Source: Bog-473 sp963777485
GTDB lineage: Bacteria; Actinomycetota; Acidimicrobiia; Acidimicrobiales; RAAP-2
Assembly (NCBI GenBank): GCA_963777485.1
Contig: CAVZQP010000002.1
Location: forward strand, 62,001 to 126,000
Reading direction: 5' to 3'
Length of the DNA: 64,000 nucleotides
In this document: one piece after another, positions 24,401-32,587 of the stretch
Layout: every line of letters starts with the position of its first letter
How positions within the stretch are numbered: position 1 is the stretch's first letter
The notes under the pieces: model-generated
What the model was told of the DNA's origin: nothing
The model's input: only the letters and a program-made list of their open reading frames with translations
Databases searched by the model: none
Program-made: the position numbers and the translations under genes

Positions 24401-25136
24401 GCTCGTCCACCAGTGTGGAACGAAGGTCCTGGTAGACGCGCAGCGCCTCGGCCTGCCGCCCCGAGCGATAGAGCGCGAGCATGCGCTGGGACCACAGGCG
24501 CTCGCGCATTGGGTGCTCTGTCGTCAGCGTCTCCAGCTCGCCGATGAGTGACTCGTGGCGGCCCAGGGTGAAGGCTGAATCGAGGCGCAGCTCGATCGCC
24601 GCGAGCAGCATCTCCTCGAGCCGGCGCGCTTCCGCCCGGGCGAACGGTTCGTCCCGCACCTCGCTGTAGGCCGCACCGCGCCAGAGGCTCTGCGCTTCGT
24701 CGAGCACCCGTACCGCCTCGCTCGGGCGGTGTCGTATGAGCTGGCGCCTCCCGTCGGCGATCATCCGTTCGAAGGCGAAGACGTCCGTCGTCTCCGCGGC
24801 GACTTCCAGGACGTAACCCGGGGCGCGCGTCGCAATCAGGTCGTCGGGCGCCCCGGCCTCGCGCAGGCGTTTGCGCAACCGCGAGATGGTGGAGCGCAGC
24901 GCGATCTCGGCTCCCTCACCCTCATGGTCACCCCACAGCGAATCGATAAGCCGGTCGACGGAGACGATGAGGCCGCGATCGATCAGCAGGCGCGCCACCA
25001 GCGCTCGTGCCTTGAGACCGCCGAGGTCGATCGGCCGGCCGGCCCAGACGATCTCCAGCGGGCCGAGGACCCTGATCTGCAACGCGGAAGGAGAGCCGCT
25101 CTGGTTCGTGACCGCCTCCGCATCACTCCCCGCCAT
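21477..25136 (-). CDS. SARP-type (BTAD) regulator with AAA ATPase and TPR-like repeats
   Basis: This is a large transcriptional activator. The N-terminal winged helix (LQIRVLGPLEIVWAGRPIDL ... STISRLRKRLREAG) and bacterial transcriptional activation domain (to about residue 265, ending VDELGIEPGHD) form a SARP module. It is followed by a STAND/AAA ATPase with Walker A EGDPGIGKTRLVGELARA and Walker B LLLVVDDLHFADQPTL, then about 550 residues of helical TPR-like repeats. The layout matches AfsR-like and MalT-like signal-integrating regulators. The target genes are not evident; neighbours read away from it or are housekeeping. At 1219 residues it is intact. Confidence 0.9.
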   Translation of the reverse strand: MAGSDAEAVTNQSGSPSALQIRVLGPLEIVWAGRPIDLGGLKARALVARLLIDRGLIVSVDRLIDSLWGDHEGEGAEIALRSTISRLRKRLREAGAPDDLIATRAPGYVLEVAAETTDVFAFERMIADGRRQLIRHRPSEAVRVLDEAQSLWRGAAYSEVRDEPFARAEARRLEEMLLAAIELRLDSAFTLGRHESLIGELETLTTEHPMRERLWSQRMLALYRSGRQAEALRVYQDLRSTLVDELGIEPGHDVSWMEHAILSQDPALSFVAPPDEPATGARVAAEDIAGAAADSSTGYRVRIPTSPTQGPLVGRNRESALLRDWWASVGKGDSGLLLVEGDPGIGKTRLVGELARAVEIEGALVLWGRCDEEPVAPFQPFAEALGRYFHAESADRISRMPNWQLAELSRLVLRLREYATPLDGDPGDPESNRYRFFEAVTATLSELSGNGKLLLVVDDLHFADQPTLLLLRHVLRNIDRAKAGIVGMYIDAEVPSGHSERQSVAGLRSDRSVETVHLEGLSEDGVEELVRSWPKVPVDLVPQLFKLTDGNPLFLEEMLAHLSEQEGGQGDGQGDTPVSPDLEPPEAIRELVARRVSRLPEDVIYLLQAAAVAGQECEASIVAEAAALSPDQQLDAFDRAEESRLLRRVGGLVRDRYAFTHGLVRDAIYGELLRGRRVRYHYKIALATERVHGESIDRYVNELAHHFYMGSVLAGADKAVRYCIAAGERALRLLAFEEAVGHLTRALEVAEKSGDADQSALCDALIALAEAQNRAGDEAQANANFARAAVLARSIGDPERLAITALRAGPVSYLGVVDAHDEQIELLEEALVALPAADSHLRSRVTAQLALVVVALTGVPAPGVIERAQELSSESVAMARRLGDRLALGHALRSRINVLWGIAPAPERLAAATELGEIAADVGDQFLALHSHMWRVRELLAQGDVDAVNEELERFEARDTGPVHPLEESWSLNAAAMMALIAGDIEQAESLARRGIQAAEGYNDLAATFYGGLMVWTWWQRDEVVGLEPMFQEVIGEAIEGYPILLAVLALIHAEAGEYDQAMADLEALAQVGWDVVAKDQTEGLSLALAAAACGVLGARARDYASTLYERMRPYAGTAVVIRVPAAACAGPADHYLGLLAATTGDLALAEVHFEAAIRQANRMGSPPFEAASEVELARTLRQRGRVGEERVAILLRDAEETALRLGLKRLARMAADPG

Positions 25137-25223
25137 CTGGTCTCCCCGGGCTGTCCTGAACCCGAGATGCTAGGCCCCGCCGCAACTTCCGTTCGCCGCC
25201 ATCCTGTGAACTGGTCGGTCTCC

Positions 25224-26315
25224 CTACACGGCCAGTGCGGTCAGCCGCGTGAAGAGCGACTGGAGCAACAGGGACTCGTTCGGGTTTCGCGGCAGCGCCT
25301 GCGCCACCTCCGTAATGAGGCCGACCGCGTTCGCCGCAGCCCGCACGTCGAGGTCGCCCGGGGCGATCCCCCGCGGCACGACCCGGGTCACCCGCGTCCG
25401 GTACGTGCGCGCCAGCACTCCGAGCCCAGCACGGAGGGCGTCGGTGCGGAAGCGCCGCTCCTCGCGCTGGTATTGGTCGACGATCTCCTTGCGACCCGGC
25501 AGCCCTCGTTCGCCCATCTCCTTGGCCGCCTCGGAGAGAGTCTCGATCTCCCGGTCGTGCGCGACCCGCAACGGCTCGACGGCGCGGTCGGCGGACTCGA
25601 GCACCCGGCGGGTGAGCATGGCCACGGCCGCACCTGAGGACGCCAATTCGTCGGGCACCGAGGCCCAGAGCGCGACCCGGGCCGCCACATCGGGGTCGTC
25701 GACCATCACGTGGGCGCGGTCCAGGTTGCCACCGCTGCTCTCCGCGACGACGGCGGCCATCTCGGGCGCGACGCCGTCGGCCTCCAGCGTGCGCGCCACG
25801 ACGTCGCGCGCAAGGGGAGGGAACAACACCTCCGCGCAGCGGCTGGCGATCGTCGTGAGGTCGGGGGTGAGCTCATCGGCCAAGAGGATGAACACGGTCT
25901 GGCCGGGCGGCTCCTCGAGCGTCTTGAGCAGCACCGGTGCGCGGTCGAGCACGAGGTGCATCTCGAGGACCACGATCACCTGTCGGGCCGCGGCCAGGGG
26001 CCGACGCTGGGCCAGCGCCACGACCTGGCGCATGGTGTCCTTGGACAGCGACGCCCCGCTGCGTCGCACGATGTGGAGGTCGGGGTCGGTGCCCGATAGC
26101 GCACCGCGGCACGTGGCGCAGACGCCGCACCCCCCGGTCGGGCACAACAGCGCCGCCGCGAAGCCGTGCGCCGCCGCCAGCCCACCGTTGCCCTCGGCCC
26201 CCCGGAACAGATACGCGTGGACCGGGTTCACCGCGGCGGCTTTCAGCGCGGCCACCGCATCATCCTGTCCGACGATGCCCGCGAAGAGGGCGGGCGACGG
26301 GCGCTCCCCGCTCAT
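25224..26315 (-). CDS. holB: DNA polymerase III subunit delta'
   Basis: This is a clamp-loader subunit. The N-terminal AAA+ fold starts FAGIVGQDDAVAALKAA, and the nucleotide loop is degenerate (FRGAEGNGGLAA, no GKT), as expected for delta'. A zinc module (CPTGGCGVCATC) follows, and then KTLEEPPGQTVFILLADELT with SRC instead of a strict sensor Arg finger, also typical. The ATG at 26315 overlaps the tmk stop (ATGA); the frame is open to 26897, but that part is antisense-like. The order topA-tmk-holB is common in Actinobacteria. Confidence 0.9.
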   Translation of the reverse strand: MSGERPSPALFAGIVGQDDAVAALKAAAVNPVHAYLFRGAEGNGGLAAAHGFAAALLCPTGGCGVCATCRGALSGTDPDLHIVRRSGASLSKDTMRQVVALAQRRPLAAARQVIVVLEMHLVLDRAPVLLKTLEEPPGQTVFILLADELTPDLTTIASRCAEVLFPPLARDVVARTLEADGVAPEMAAVVAESSGGNLDRAHVMVDDPDVAARVALWASVPDELASSGAAVAMLTRRVLESADRAVEPLRVAHDREIETLSEAAKEMGERGLPGRKEIVDQYQREERRFRTDALRAGLGVLARTYRTRVTRVVPRGIAPGDLDVRAAANAVGLITEVAQALPRNPNESLLLQSLFTRLTALAV

Positions 26316-26941
26316 CGGCCGTGCTCCGGTTCCCGCCCCAGACGCGTACGCACGGCCCCGACGATATGTGCCGTGATGGCGTCGACGTCGCGGGTACCGT
26401 CGACGACGATCCAGCGTCCGGGCTCGGCCGCCGCCTGAGCGGCGAACCCCTCCCGCACCCTTGCGGCGAACTCGGGACCGAGCCGCTCCATGCGGTCCGC
26501 GCCGCGCCGTCGTCCCGCCGCCACCTCGACGGGCACGTCGACGAAGACGGAGAGGTCGGCTTCGACGCCCGCCGTCGCCCATGCCACGACCTCGGCCAGC
26601 CCCTCGGTGTCCAGACCGCGCCCGTAGCCCTGGTACGCGATGGTCGAGCCCGAATAACGGTCGGTCACCACCCACGCACCGGACGCCAGCCCAGGCTCGA
26701 TCACCTGCGCCAGGTGTTCGGCCCGATCGGCCGCCATCAACAGGGTCTCGGCCCGCGGCGACGGCGCCCGCGAACCGAGGTCGGGGTCGAGGAGCAAGCG
26801 GCGCAGCTGCGCGCCGAGTGGCGTCGCACCGGGCTCGTGGGTCAAGAGCGCGCCCAGCGCCGCTGCCACTGCCTTCGCCTGGGTGGACTTGCCGCACCCG
26901 TCGATCCCCTCGAGTGCGATGAGGCGACCCCGGGCGGGCAT
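26312..26941 (-). CDS. tmk: Thymidylate kinase
   Basis: It phosphorylates dTMP to dTDP in the cytosol. The P-loop is LEGIDGCGKSTQAKAVA, the DRY motif region is VTDRYSGSTIAYQGYGRGLD, and the lid region is RRRGADRMERLG. At 209 residues it is standard. It starts 2 bp after the topA stop and overlaps the holB start, so the three genes are one transcription unit linking nucleotide supply, replication and topology. Confidence 0.95.
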   Translation of the reverse strand: MPARGRLIALEGIDGCGKSTQAKAVAAALGALLTHEPGATPLGAQLRRLLLDPDLGSRAPSPRAETLLMAADRAEHLAQVIEPGLASGAWVVTDRYSGSTIAYQGYGRGLDTEGLAEVVAWATAGVEADLSVFVDVPVEVAAGRRRGADRMERLGPEFAARVREGFAAQAAAEPGRWIVVDGTRDVDAITAHIVGAVRTRLGREPEHGR

Positions 26942-26943
26942 GC

Positions 26944-29754
26944 TCAGAACGGTTCGGTCGAGGCGGCCCTCATCGCGGCCGAGCCGTCAGCGTCGCCACC
27001 GGCCGGCTTGGTGGTGCCGCCGGCCTTCTTGGCCGCCGTGGTCTTCTTCGCGCCCGTCTTCTTGGCAGGCGTCTTCTTGGCTGCGGCCTTCTTCTTCGCC
27101 GGAGCCTTCTTCTTGGCCGCCTTCTTCTTGCGCGTCGACGGGCCTGCGGCGCGGCGCTCGGCCAGCAGCTCGGATGCCCGGTCCATGGCGATGGCCTCGA
27201 CAGTGTCGCCCTTGCGCAGGCTGGCGTTGGTGGTGCCGTCGGTCACGTAGGGCCCGAAACGGCCCTCCTTCACCACCACGGGAAGGTTGGTCGACGGGTC
27301 GGTGCCCAGCTCGCGCAGCGGTGGTGCCGCCGTGCGCCCGCGCCGCTGCTTGGGCTGCGCGAAGAGCGCCCGAGCCTCGTCGAGGGTCACCGTCAGCAAC
27401 TGCTCCTCACTGCCGAGGCTGCGCGTGTCGGAGCCGCGCTTCAGATACGGACCGAAGCGCCCGTTGTGCGCGACGACCTCTTCGCCCGTGTCCGGGTCCG
27501 TCCCCACCGTGCGCGGGATGCGCAACAGCTCGAGCGCCTGCTCGAACGTGAGGGTCGCTGGGTCCATCGACGAGAACAGCGACGCGGTACGCGGCTTCTC
27601 GCCGCCGTCGACGACCTCACCCATCTGGACGTACGGACCGAATCGGCCCGCCTTGAGCTGCACCTCGAGACCGCTCGCGGGGTCGGTCCCGAGCACGCGG
27701 TCGTTCGAGGGCGCCGCGAGGATCTCCTCGGCCCGCTCGATCGTCAGTTCGTCCGGCGCCAGGTCGTCGGGGATCGACGCGCGATCCTCGCCCCGCTGCA
27801 GGTACGGCCCGTAGCGCCCGACCCGCGCCACGATCTGCTCCCCGTCCGTGCCCTCGCCGAGTGGGATGGAGTTGATCTCGCGGGCGTCGATCTCTGCGAG
27901 ATGCGCGGCCACCGTCGCCTTCAGCCCGAGCGTGTCGACCTCGGTCCCGTCGCTCGCCATCGCACCGGGCGCGTCACTTCCGAAGTAGAAGCGCGTCAAC
28001 CAGGGCAGGGCCTCCCCGGTGCCGGCCGCGATCTCGTCGAGGTCGTCCTCCATAGCGGCGGTGAAGCCGTAGTCGACGAGGTTGGTGAAGTAACGCTCGA
28101 GCAGGCCCACGACGGCGAACGCTGTGAAGCTCGGGACGAGTGCCGTCCCCTTCTTCCACACGTAGCCCCGGTCGAGGATGGTGGCGATGACACTCGCGTA
28201 GGTCGACGGCCGGCCGACCCCGAGCTCCTCCATCGCCTTCACCAACGACGCCTCGGTGAACCGGGCGGGCGGCTGGGTGGTGTGCGAGCCGGGCTCGAAC
28301 GCGGTGCCCTGCACCCGGTCGCCCTCGGCCAGAGCGGGGAGCACCCGCTCCTCTGCGCTCTCGGCCTCCTGCTCGTCTTCGTCCCGCCCCTCTTCATAGA
28401 CCTCGAGGAAACCCTTGAACGAGATGACCCGGCCGCTCGCCGAGAACTCGGCTTCCTGGCCCGCGGCCAGGCCGCTCGGCACGTCGGCCACCAGCCGCAC
28501 CTGCGCGCTGGTCCCGGTGGCGTCGTTCATCTGCGACGCGACCGTGCGCATCCAGATCATCTCGTAGAGGCGCAGCTCGTCACCCGAGAGCTGGCGGCCC
28601 ACTTGTTCCGGCGTGCGGAACGTCTCGCCCGAAGGGCGGATCGCCTCGTGCGCCTCCTGGGCGTTCTTCACCTTGCGCTCGTAACGCCGCGGCGCGTCCG
28701 GCACGTACGCGTCGCCGTAGCGCTCGCGGGCTTGCGAGCGCGCCGCGCTCAACGCCTCCTCGGACAACGTCGTCGAGTCGGTGCGCATGTAGGTGATGTA
28801 GCCCTGCTCGTAGAGGCGCTGGGCCACCTGCATGGCCCGCTGCGCGCTGAAGCGGAGCTTGCGGCCCGCCTCCTGCTGCAGTGTCGACGTCATGAACGGC
28901 GCCGCCGGCGAGCGGCGGAAGGGACGCTCCGTGACGGACTTCACCGTGAAGGTCTGCCCGGTCAGCGCCTCGGCGGCCGAGGTCGCCTCGTCCTCGCCGA
29001 GCACCCGCACCTCGGCCTTGGCGCTCTGCTCGCCCAGTTCGTCGAAGTCCCTGCCGGTGGCAACGGCCGTCCCGCCGAGCGTGACCAGGGCGGCTCCGAA
29101 GCCGTTGGCGGCGGCCTCGCGGCTGAACGTGCCGTCGATCCCCCACCACGTCGCCGAGCGGAACCGCATACGGGCCCGTTCGCGCTCCACCACCATCCGT
29201 GTGGCGACGCTCTGCACCCGGCCCGCCGAGAGCCGCGGCATCACCTTGCGCCACAAGACCGGTGAGACCTCGTACCCGTAGAGCCGGTCGAGGATGCGCC
29301 GCGCTTCCTGCGCGTCCACCAGCCGCCGGTCGAGGTCGCGCCACTCGTCGACGGCGCGCGCTATGGCGGCCGGGGTGATCTCGTGGAACACCATGCGTTT
29401 GACCGGCACGGTCGGGTTGAGGACCTCGGACAGGTGCCACGCGATCGACTCGCCCTCGCGGTCCTCGTCCGTCGCGAGGTAGAGCTCGTCGGCCGTCTTG
29501 AGAAGCCTCTTGAGGTTCGCAACGACCGACTTCTTGGGCGACGAGACGACGTACAGCGGCTTGAACCCGTTGTCCACGTCCACGCCGAGGCGCGCCCACG
29601 GTTCGCCCTTGACGGCCGCGGGCACTTCGTCGGCCCCGCGCGGCAGGTCCCGGATGTGGCCGACCGACGACTCGACGATGAAGTCGGGCCCGAGCATGCC
29701 GCTGATGGTGCGCGCCTTGGCCGGCGACTCGACGATCACGAGCGCCTTACCCAC
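26944..29754 (-). CDS. topA: DNA topoisomerase I
   Basis: This type IA topoisomerase relaxes negative supercoils. The TOPRIM domain begins ALVIVESPAKARTIS and contains LYLATDEDREGESIAWHL; the catalytic Tyr lies in YITYMRTDSTTLS near residue 322. Instead of C4 zinc fingers the C-terminus carries several Topo_C repeats (GRFGPYVQMGE, GRFGPYLKRGS, GRFGPYVTDG). A basic Lys/Ala tail (KKKAAKKKAPAKKKAAAKK) follows, as in mycobacterial TopA, where it aids DNA binding and strand passage. At 936 residues it is complete. The start is GTG. Confidence 0.96.
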   Translation of the reverse strand: MGKALVIVESPAKARTISGMLGPDFIVESSVGHIRDLPRGADEVPAAVKGEPWARLGVDVDNGFKPLYVVSSPKKSVVANLKRLLKTADELYLATDEDREGESIAWHLSEVLNPTVPVKRMVFHEITPAAIARAVDEWRDLDRRLVDAQEARRILDRLYGYEVSPVLWRKVMPRLSAGRVQSVATRMVVERERARMRFRSATWWGIDGTFSREAAANGFGAALVTLGGTAVATGRDFDELGEQSAKAEVRVLGEDEATSAAEALTGQTFTVKSVTERPFRRSPAAPFMTSTLQQEAGRKLRFSAQRAMQVAQRLYEQGYITYMRTDSTTLSEEALSAARSQARERYGDAYVPDAPRRYERKVKNAQEAHEAIRPSGETFRTPEQVGRQLSGDELRLYEMIWMRTVASQMNDATGTSAQVRLVADVPSGLAAGQEAEFSASGRVISFKGFLEVYEEGRDEDEQEAESAEERVLPALAEGDRVQGTAFEPGSHTTQPPARFTEASLVKAMEELGVGRPSTYASVIATILDRGYVWKKGTALVPSFTAFAVVGLLERYFTNLVDYGFTAAMEDDLDEIAAGTGEALPWLTRFYFGSDAPGAMASDGTEVDTLGLKATVAAHLAEIDAREINSIPLGEGTDGEQIVARVGRYGPYLQRGEDRASIPDDLAPDELTIERAEEILAAPSNDRVLGTDPASGLEVQLKAGRFGPYVQMGEVVDGGEKPRTASLFSSMDPATLTFEQALELLRIPRTVGTDPDTGEEVVAHNGRFGPYLKRGSDTRSLGSEEQLLTVTLDEARALFAQPKQRRGRTAAPPLRELGTDPSTNLPVVVKEGRFGPYVTDGTTNASLRKGDTVEAIAMDRASELLAERRAAGPSTRKKKAAKKKAPAKKKAAAKKTPAKKTGAKKTTAAKKAGGTTKPAGGDADGSAAMRAASTEPF

Positions 29755-29895
29755 GGCACACCCCGCGGGGCAGCCATCGATCAGGAGAAACGGAGGGCAT
29801 GGTCACGTCAGAGTGGGGTTCCGCCCACCCGCCTGTCAAGGGCGGGGGGTCTCGCGGTGGTCGCCCGTGAACGGTCGCTTAGGCGGGTGAGCAGG

Positions 29896-32220
29896 TCAAT
29901 CGACCGATGCGACCGCAGCTTCGGCCCTGGTCGTTTCTTCCGCCTCGGCGTCCATCGCCTCGGGCGCCCGCTTCGAGAAGGCAAGGGCGGCGAGCAGGAT
30001 CACCAGCGACGCCCCGGCGATGGCCAGGCGCGCGCCGGTGTCGTGCCGCAGCGCGATCACGGCGGGCAGGATGAGGAGCGAGACCAGGTTCATCACCTTG
30101 ATCATCGGATTCAGCGCCGGGCCGGCCGTGTCTTTGAAGGGGTCACCGACGGTGTCGCCGATGACGGCGGCCTTGTGCGCCTCCGAGCCCTTGCCGCCTT
30201 CGTTGCCGTCCTCGATGTACTTCTTCGCGTTGTCCCATGCGCCGCCTGAGTTCGACAGCGTGTTGGCCAGAAGCTGCCCCGTGAGGATGGTGCCGGCCAG
30301 GAACGCTCCCAGCGCGAAGTAGTTGATGCCGAAGCCGATGATCACCGGGGACAGGATGGCCAGCAGGGCGGGCGTCGCCAGCTCGCGCTGAGCGGCCGAG
30401 GTGCAGATCCCGATGACGCGGCCGTACTCGGGCTTCTCGGTGTAGTCCATGATGCCCGGGTGCTCTCGGAATTGCCGACGAACCTCGAGCACGACGGTGC
30501 CGGCCGAGCGCCCGACGGCGCGGATGGCGAGCGACGAGAAGAGGAAGCCTATCGAGCCGCCTATGAGGAGGCCGATGAAGGTCTTCGGGTTGGAAACGTT
30601 GATCTGCGTGAACGGCGACACCAGCAGCTGATTGGCGTGCAGGTGCAGATTCAGCTGCGAGTTGATCGTCTCGATGAAGGCGGAGAAGAGCGCCACGGCG
30701 GCGATGACGGCCGAGCCGATCGCCACGCCCTTGGTGATGGCCTTGGTGGTGTTGCCAACCGCGTCAAGGCTTACCATGACCCGCTCGGCCTCGCCGGTGA
30801 ACTCGCCCGACATCTCGGCGATGCCGGCCGCGTTGTCCGACACCGGCCCGAAGCTGTCCTCGGACACCACCATGCCCGCCGTCGCGAGCAGACCGATGCC
30901 GATCAGCGCGATCAGGTAGAAGGTCAGCTCGATGTTGCCGTCCCCCAGCCCGATCGCAACGCCGAGCGCGATGGCGATGGCGATGATCGCCCAGACGGAC
31001 GACTCCAGCCCGATGGAGAAGCCCGAGAGGACCGTCGTCGCTGGCCCGGTGCGGGCCGACGCCGCGATCTCCTTGACCGGCCCGCGCTCGGTCGAGGTGA
31101 ACTGCTCGGTGATCTGGCTGGCCACCAGGGAGAGCACGACACCGGTCAGCACCGCCCAGAACACCTTGAGGTCGTGGACGTAGTACTGAGCCACCAGGAA
31201 GGCGCCGATCACGGTGAGCAGCGCGGCGAGCCAGAAGCCGCGGTTGATCGGCGCCATCGCGTTGCGATCGGCCGCGCGGGCCCGGACCACGAGCACGCCG
31301 ATGACAGAGGCGAAGATCCCGATGGCGGGGACGATGAGCGGGAAGAGGACGGCGGGCGTCGGGTTCTTGTGGATGGAGCCGAAGGCCGAGTACCCGAGGA
31401 TGAGCGACGAGATGATGGTGATCTCGTAGGACTCGAAGAGGTCGGCCGCCATGCCGGCACAGTCGCCGACGTTGTCGCCCACGTTGTCGGCGATGGTGGC
31501 CGCGTTGCGGGGGTCGTCCTCGGGGATACCGGCCTCCACCTTGCCCACCAGGTCGGCGCCGACGTCGGCCGCCTTGGTGAAGATGCCGCCGCCGACACGC
31601 ATGAAGAGGGCGATCAGCGAGGCCCCGAAGGCGAAGCCGATGAGCACCGCCGTCGCCGAGTTCTGGAAGATGAGGACGATGGCGGTGGCCCCGACCAGCC
31701 CGAGGCCGACACAGAGCATGCCGGTGACGGCACCGGTGCGGAAGGCGACGCGCAGGGCCGCGGCCATGCCGCCGCCCTTGGAGGCCGCGGCGGCCGTGCG
31801 GACGTTGCCCCGCACGGCGATGCTCATGCCGATGAAGCCAGTCAGGCCCGAGAATGCGGCGCCGAAGAGGAAGCAGATCACCCGGTAGATGCCGTCCTGC
31901 TGGAAGGTCAGCGCGACCCCCCCGTCGGGCTTCACCACCTTGGTGGCCGTGAAGAAGATGAGGATGGCCAGCGGGATGATGATCATCACGATCGCCCGGA
32001 ATTGGCGGGCCAAGAACGCCTGCGCACCCTCCTGGACCGCCTGGGCGATCTCCTTCATCTTGACCGTGCCCTGGTCGAAGGCGAGCACGTTGCGGGCGAG
32101 GAGCAGGCCGACGGCGATGCCGACCACGCCGGCGGCCAGGCAGATGTAGAGCCACGTCTTGTCCACCCCGCCCAGGTGGAAGGCCTGGTACCCGCCCTCG
32201 GCGGCGAGGAGATTGATCAT
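29896..32220 (-). CDS. hppA: K+-independent H+-translocating membrane pyrophosphatase
   Basis: It couples PPi hydrolysis to proton pumping. Sixteen or so membrane helices are evident. Substrate and Mg-binding motifs are KAADVGADLVGKVEAGIPED, DNVGDNVGDCAGMAADLFES and GDTVGDPFKDTAGPALNPM. The K+-dependence position reads GNTTKA; a Lys here is the mark of the K+-independent subfamily, whereas K+-dependent enzymes have Ala. The ATG at 32220 (MINLLAAEGG) is preferred over the ORF start at 32358 because the family N-terminus begins here. The 774 residues fit the family. Confidence 0.95.
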   Translation of the reverse strand: MINLLAAEGGYQAFHLGGVDKTWLYICLAAGVVGIAVGLLLARNVLAFDQGTVKMKEIAQAVQEGAQAFLARQFRAIVMIIIPLAILIFFTATKVVKPDGGVALTFQQDGIYRVICFLFGAAFSGLTGFIGMSIAVRGNVRTAAAASKGGGMAAALRVAFRTGAVTGMLCVGLGLVGATAIVLIFQNSATAVLIGFAFGASLIALFMRVGGGIFTKAADVGADLVGKVEAGIPEDDPRNAATIADNVGDNVGDCAGMAADLFESYEITIISSLILGYSAFGSIHKNPTPAVLFPLIVPAIGIFASVIGVLVVRARAADRNAMAPINRGFWLAALLTVIGAFLVAQYYVHDLKVFWAVLTGVVLSLVASQITEQFTSTERGPVKEIAASARTGPATTVLSGFSIGLESSVWAIIAIAIALGVAIGLGDGNIELTFYLIALIGIGLLATAGMVVSEDSFGPVSDNAAGIAEMSGEFTGEAERVMVSLDAVGNTTKAITKGVAIGSAVIAAVALFSAFIETINSQLNLHLHANQLLVSPFTQINVSNPKTFIGLLIGGSIGFLFSSLAIRAVGRSAGTVVLEVRRQFREHPGIMDYTEKPEYGRVIGICTSAAQRELATPALLAILSPVIIGFGINYFALGAFLAGTILTGQLLANTLSNSGGAWDNAKKYIEDGNEGGKGSEAHKAAVIGDTVGDPFKDTAGPALNPMIKVMNLVSLLILPAVIALRHDTGARLAIAGASLVILLAALAFSKRAPEAMDAEAEETTRAEAAVASVD

Positions 32221-32587
32221 TCCCTGTGTGCCCTTTCTGTTCCCGTACGCCTGGTGGAGAGAGGACGCCAACGTCCTCGTCCGTGTGGTGCGACAGCGCT
32301 CAGCACCACGGCGGTCGATGCCCTGATCCCGGGGCGAGGACGCGCCGGGAGGCCGCACCCGACGCCGGGCCGGGGGGGACGTTAGCGACTGCCGCCGGGG
32401 TCGGGCAATTTACTGCCCACGTTTTCGCCCGTGGACTGGGTGGATGCAGCAAACCGTGGGGCATCAGGCCTGGGCGGGGTCGACCGTTGCGCCCTGCACG
32501 CCTTCGAAAGAGGGGGTGAGCATGCCCGGCCGTGCAATCCGGTTCTCCGGCCGGGACGCGGTCTCTGCGGGCCCGACCTGGGTCGCT
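32221..32587. other. Intergenic region upstream of hppA with a GGGCA/TGCCC inverted repeat
   Basis: There is no credible gene in these 367 bp. GGGCAATTTACTGCCC at 32403-32418 has perfect 5-bp arms around an AT-rich 6-bp centre and stands out in otherwise very GC-rich DNA. It lies 183 bp upstream of the hppA start and 170 bp beyond the permease stop. It could be an operator for hppA; the evidence is the symmetry alone. Confidence 0.35.

Noticed and set aside
27466..29265. A 599-residue plus-strand ORF opposite topA
   Set aside because: Shadow frame of topoisomerase I; no start signal or recognisable domain.
30460..32385. A 641-residue plus-strand ORF opposite hppA
   Set aside because: It is rich in Asp, Gly, His and Arg with no fold signal; the minus strand encodes an unmistakable pyrophosphatase.
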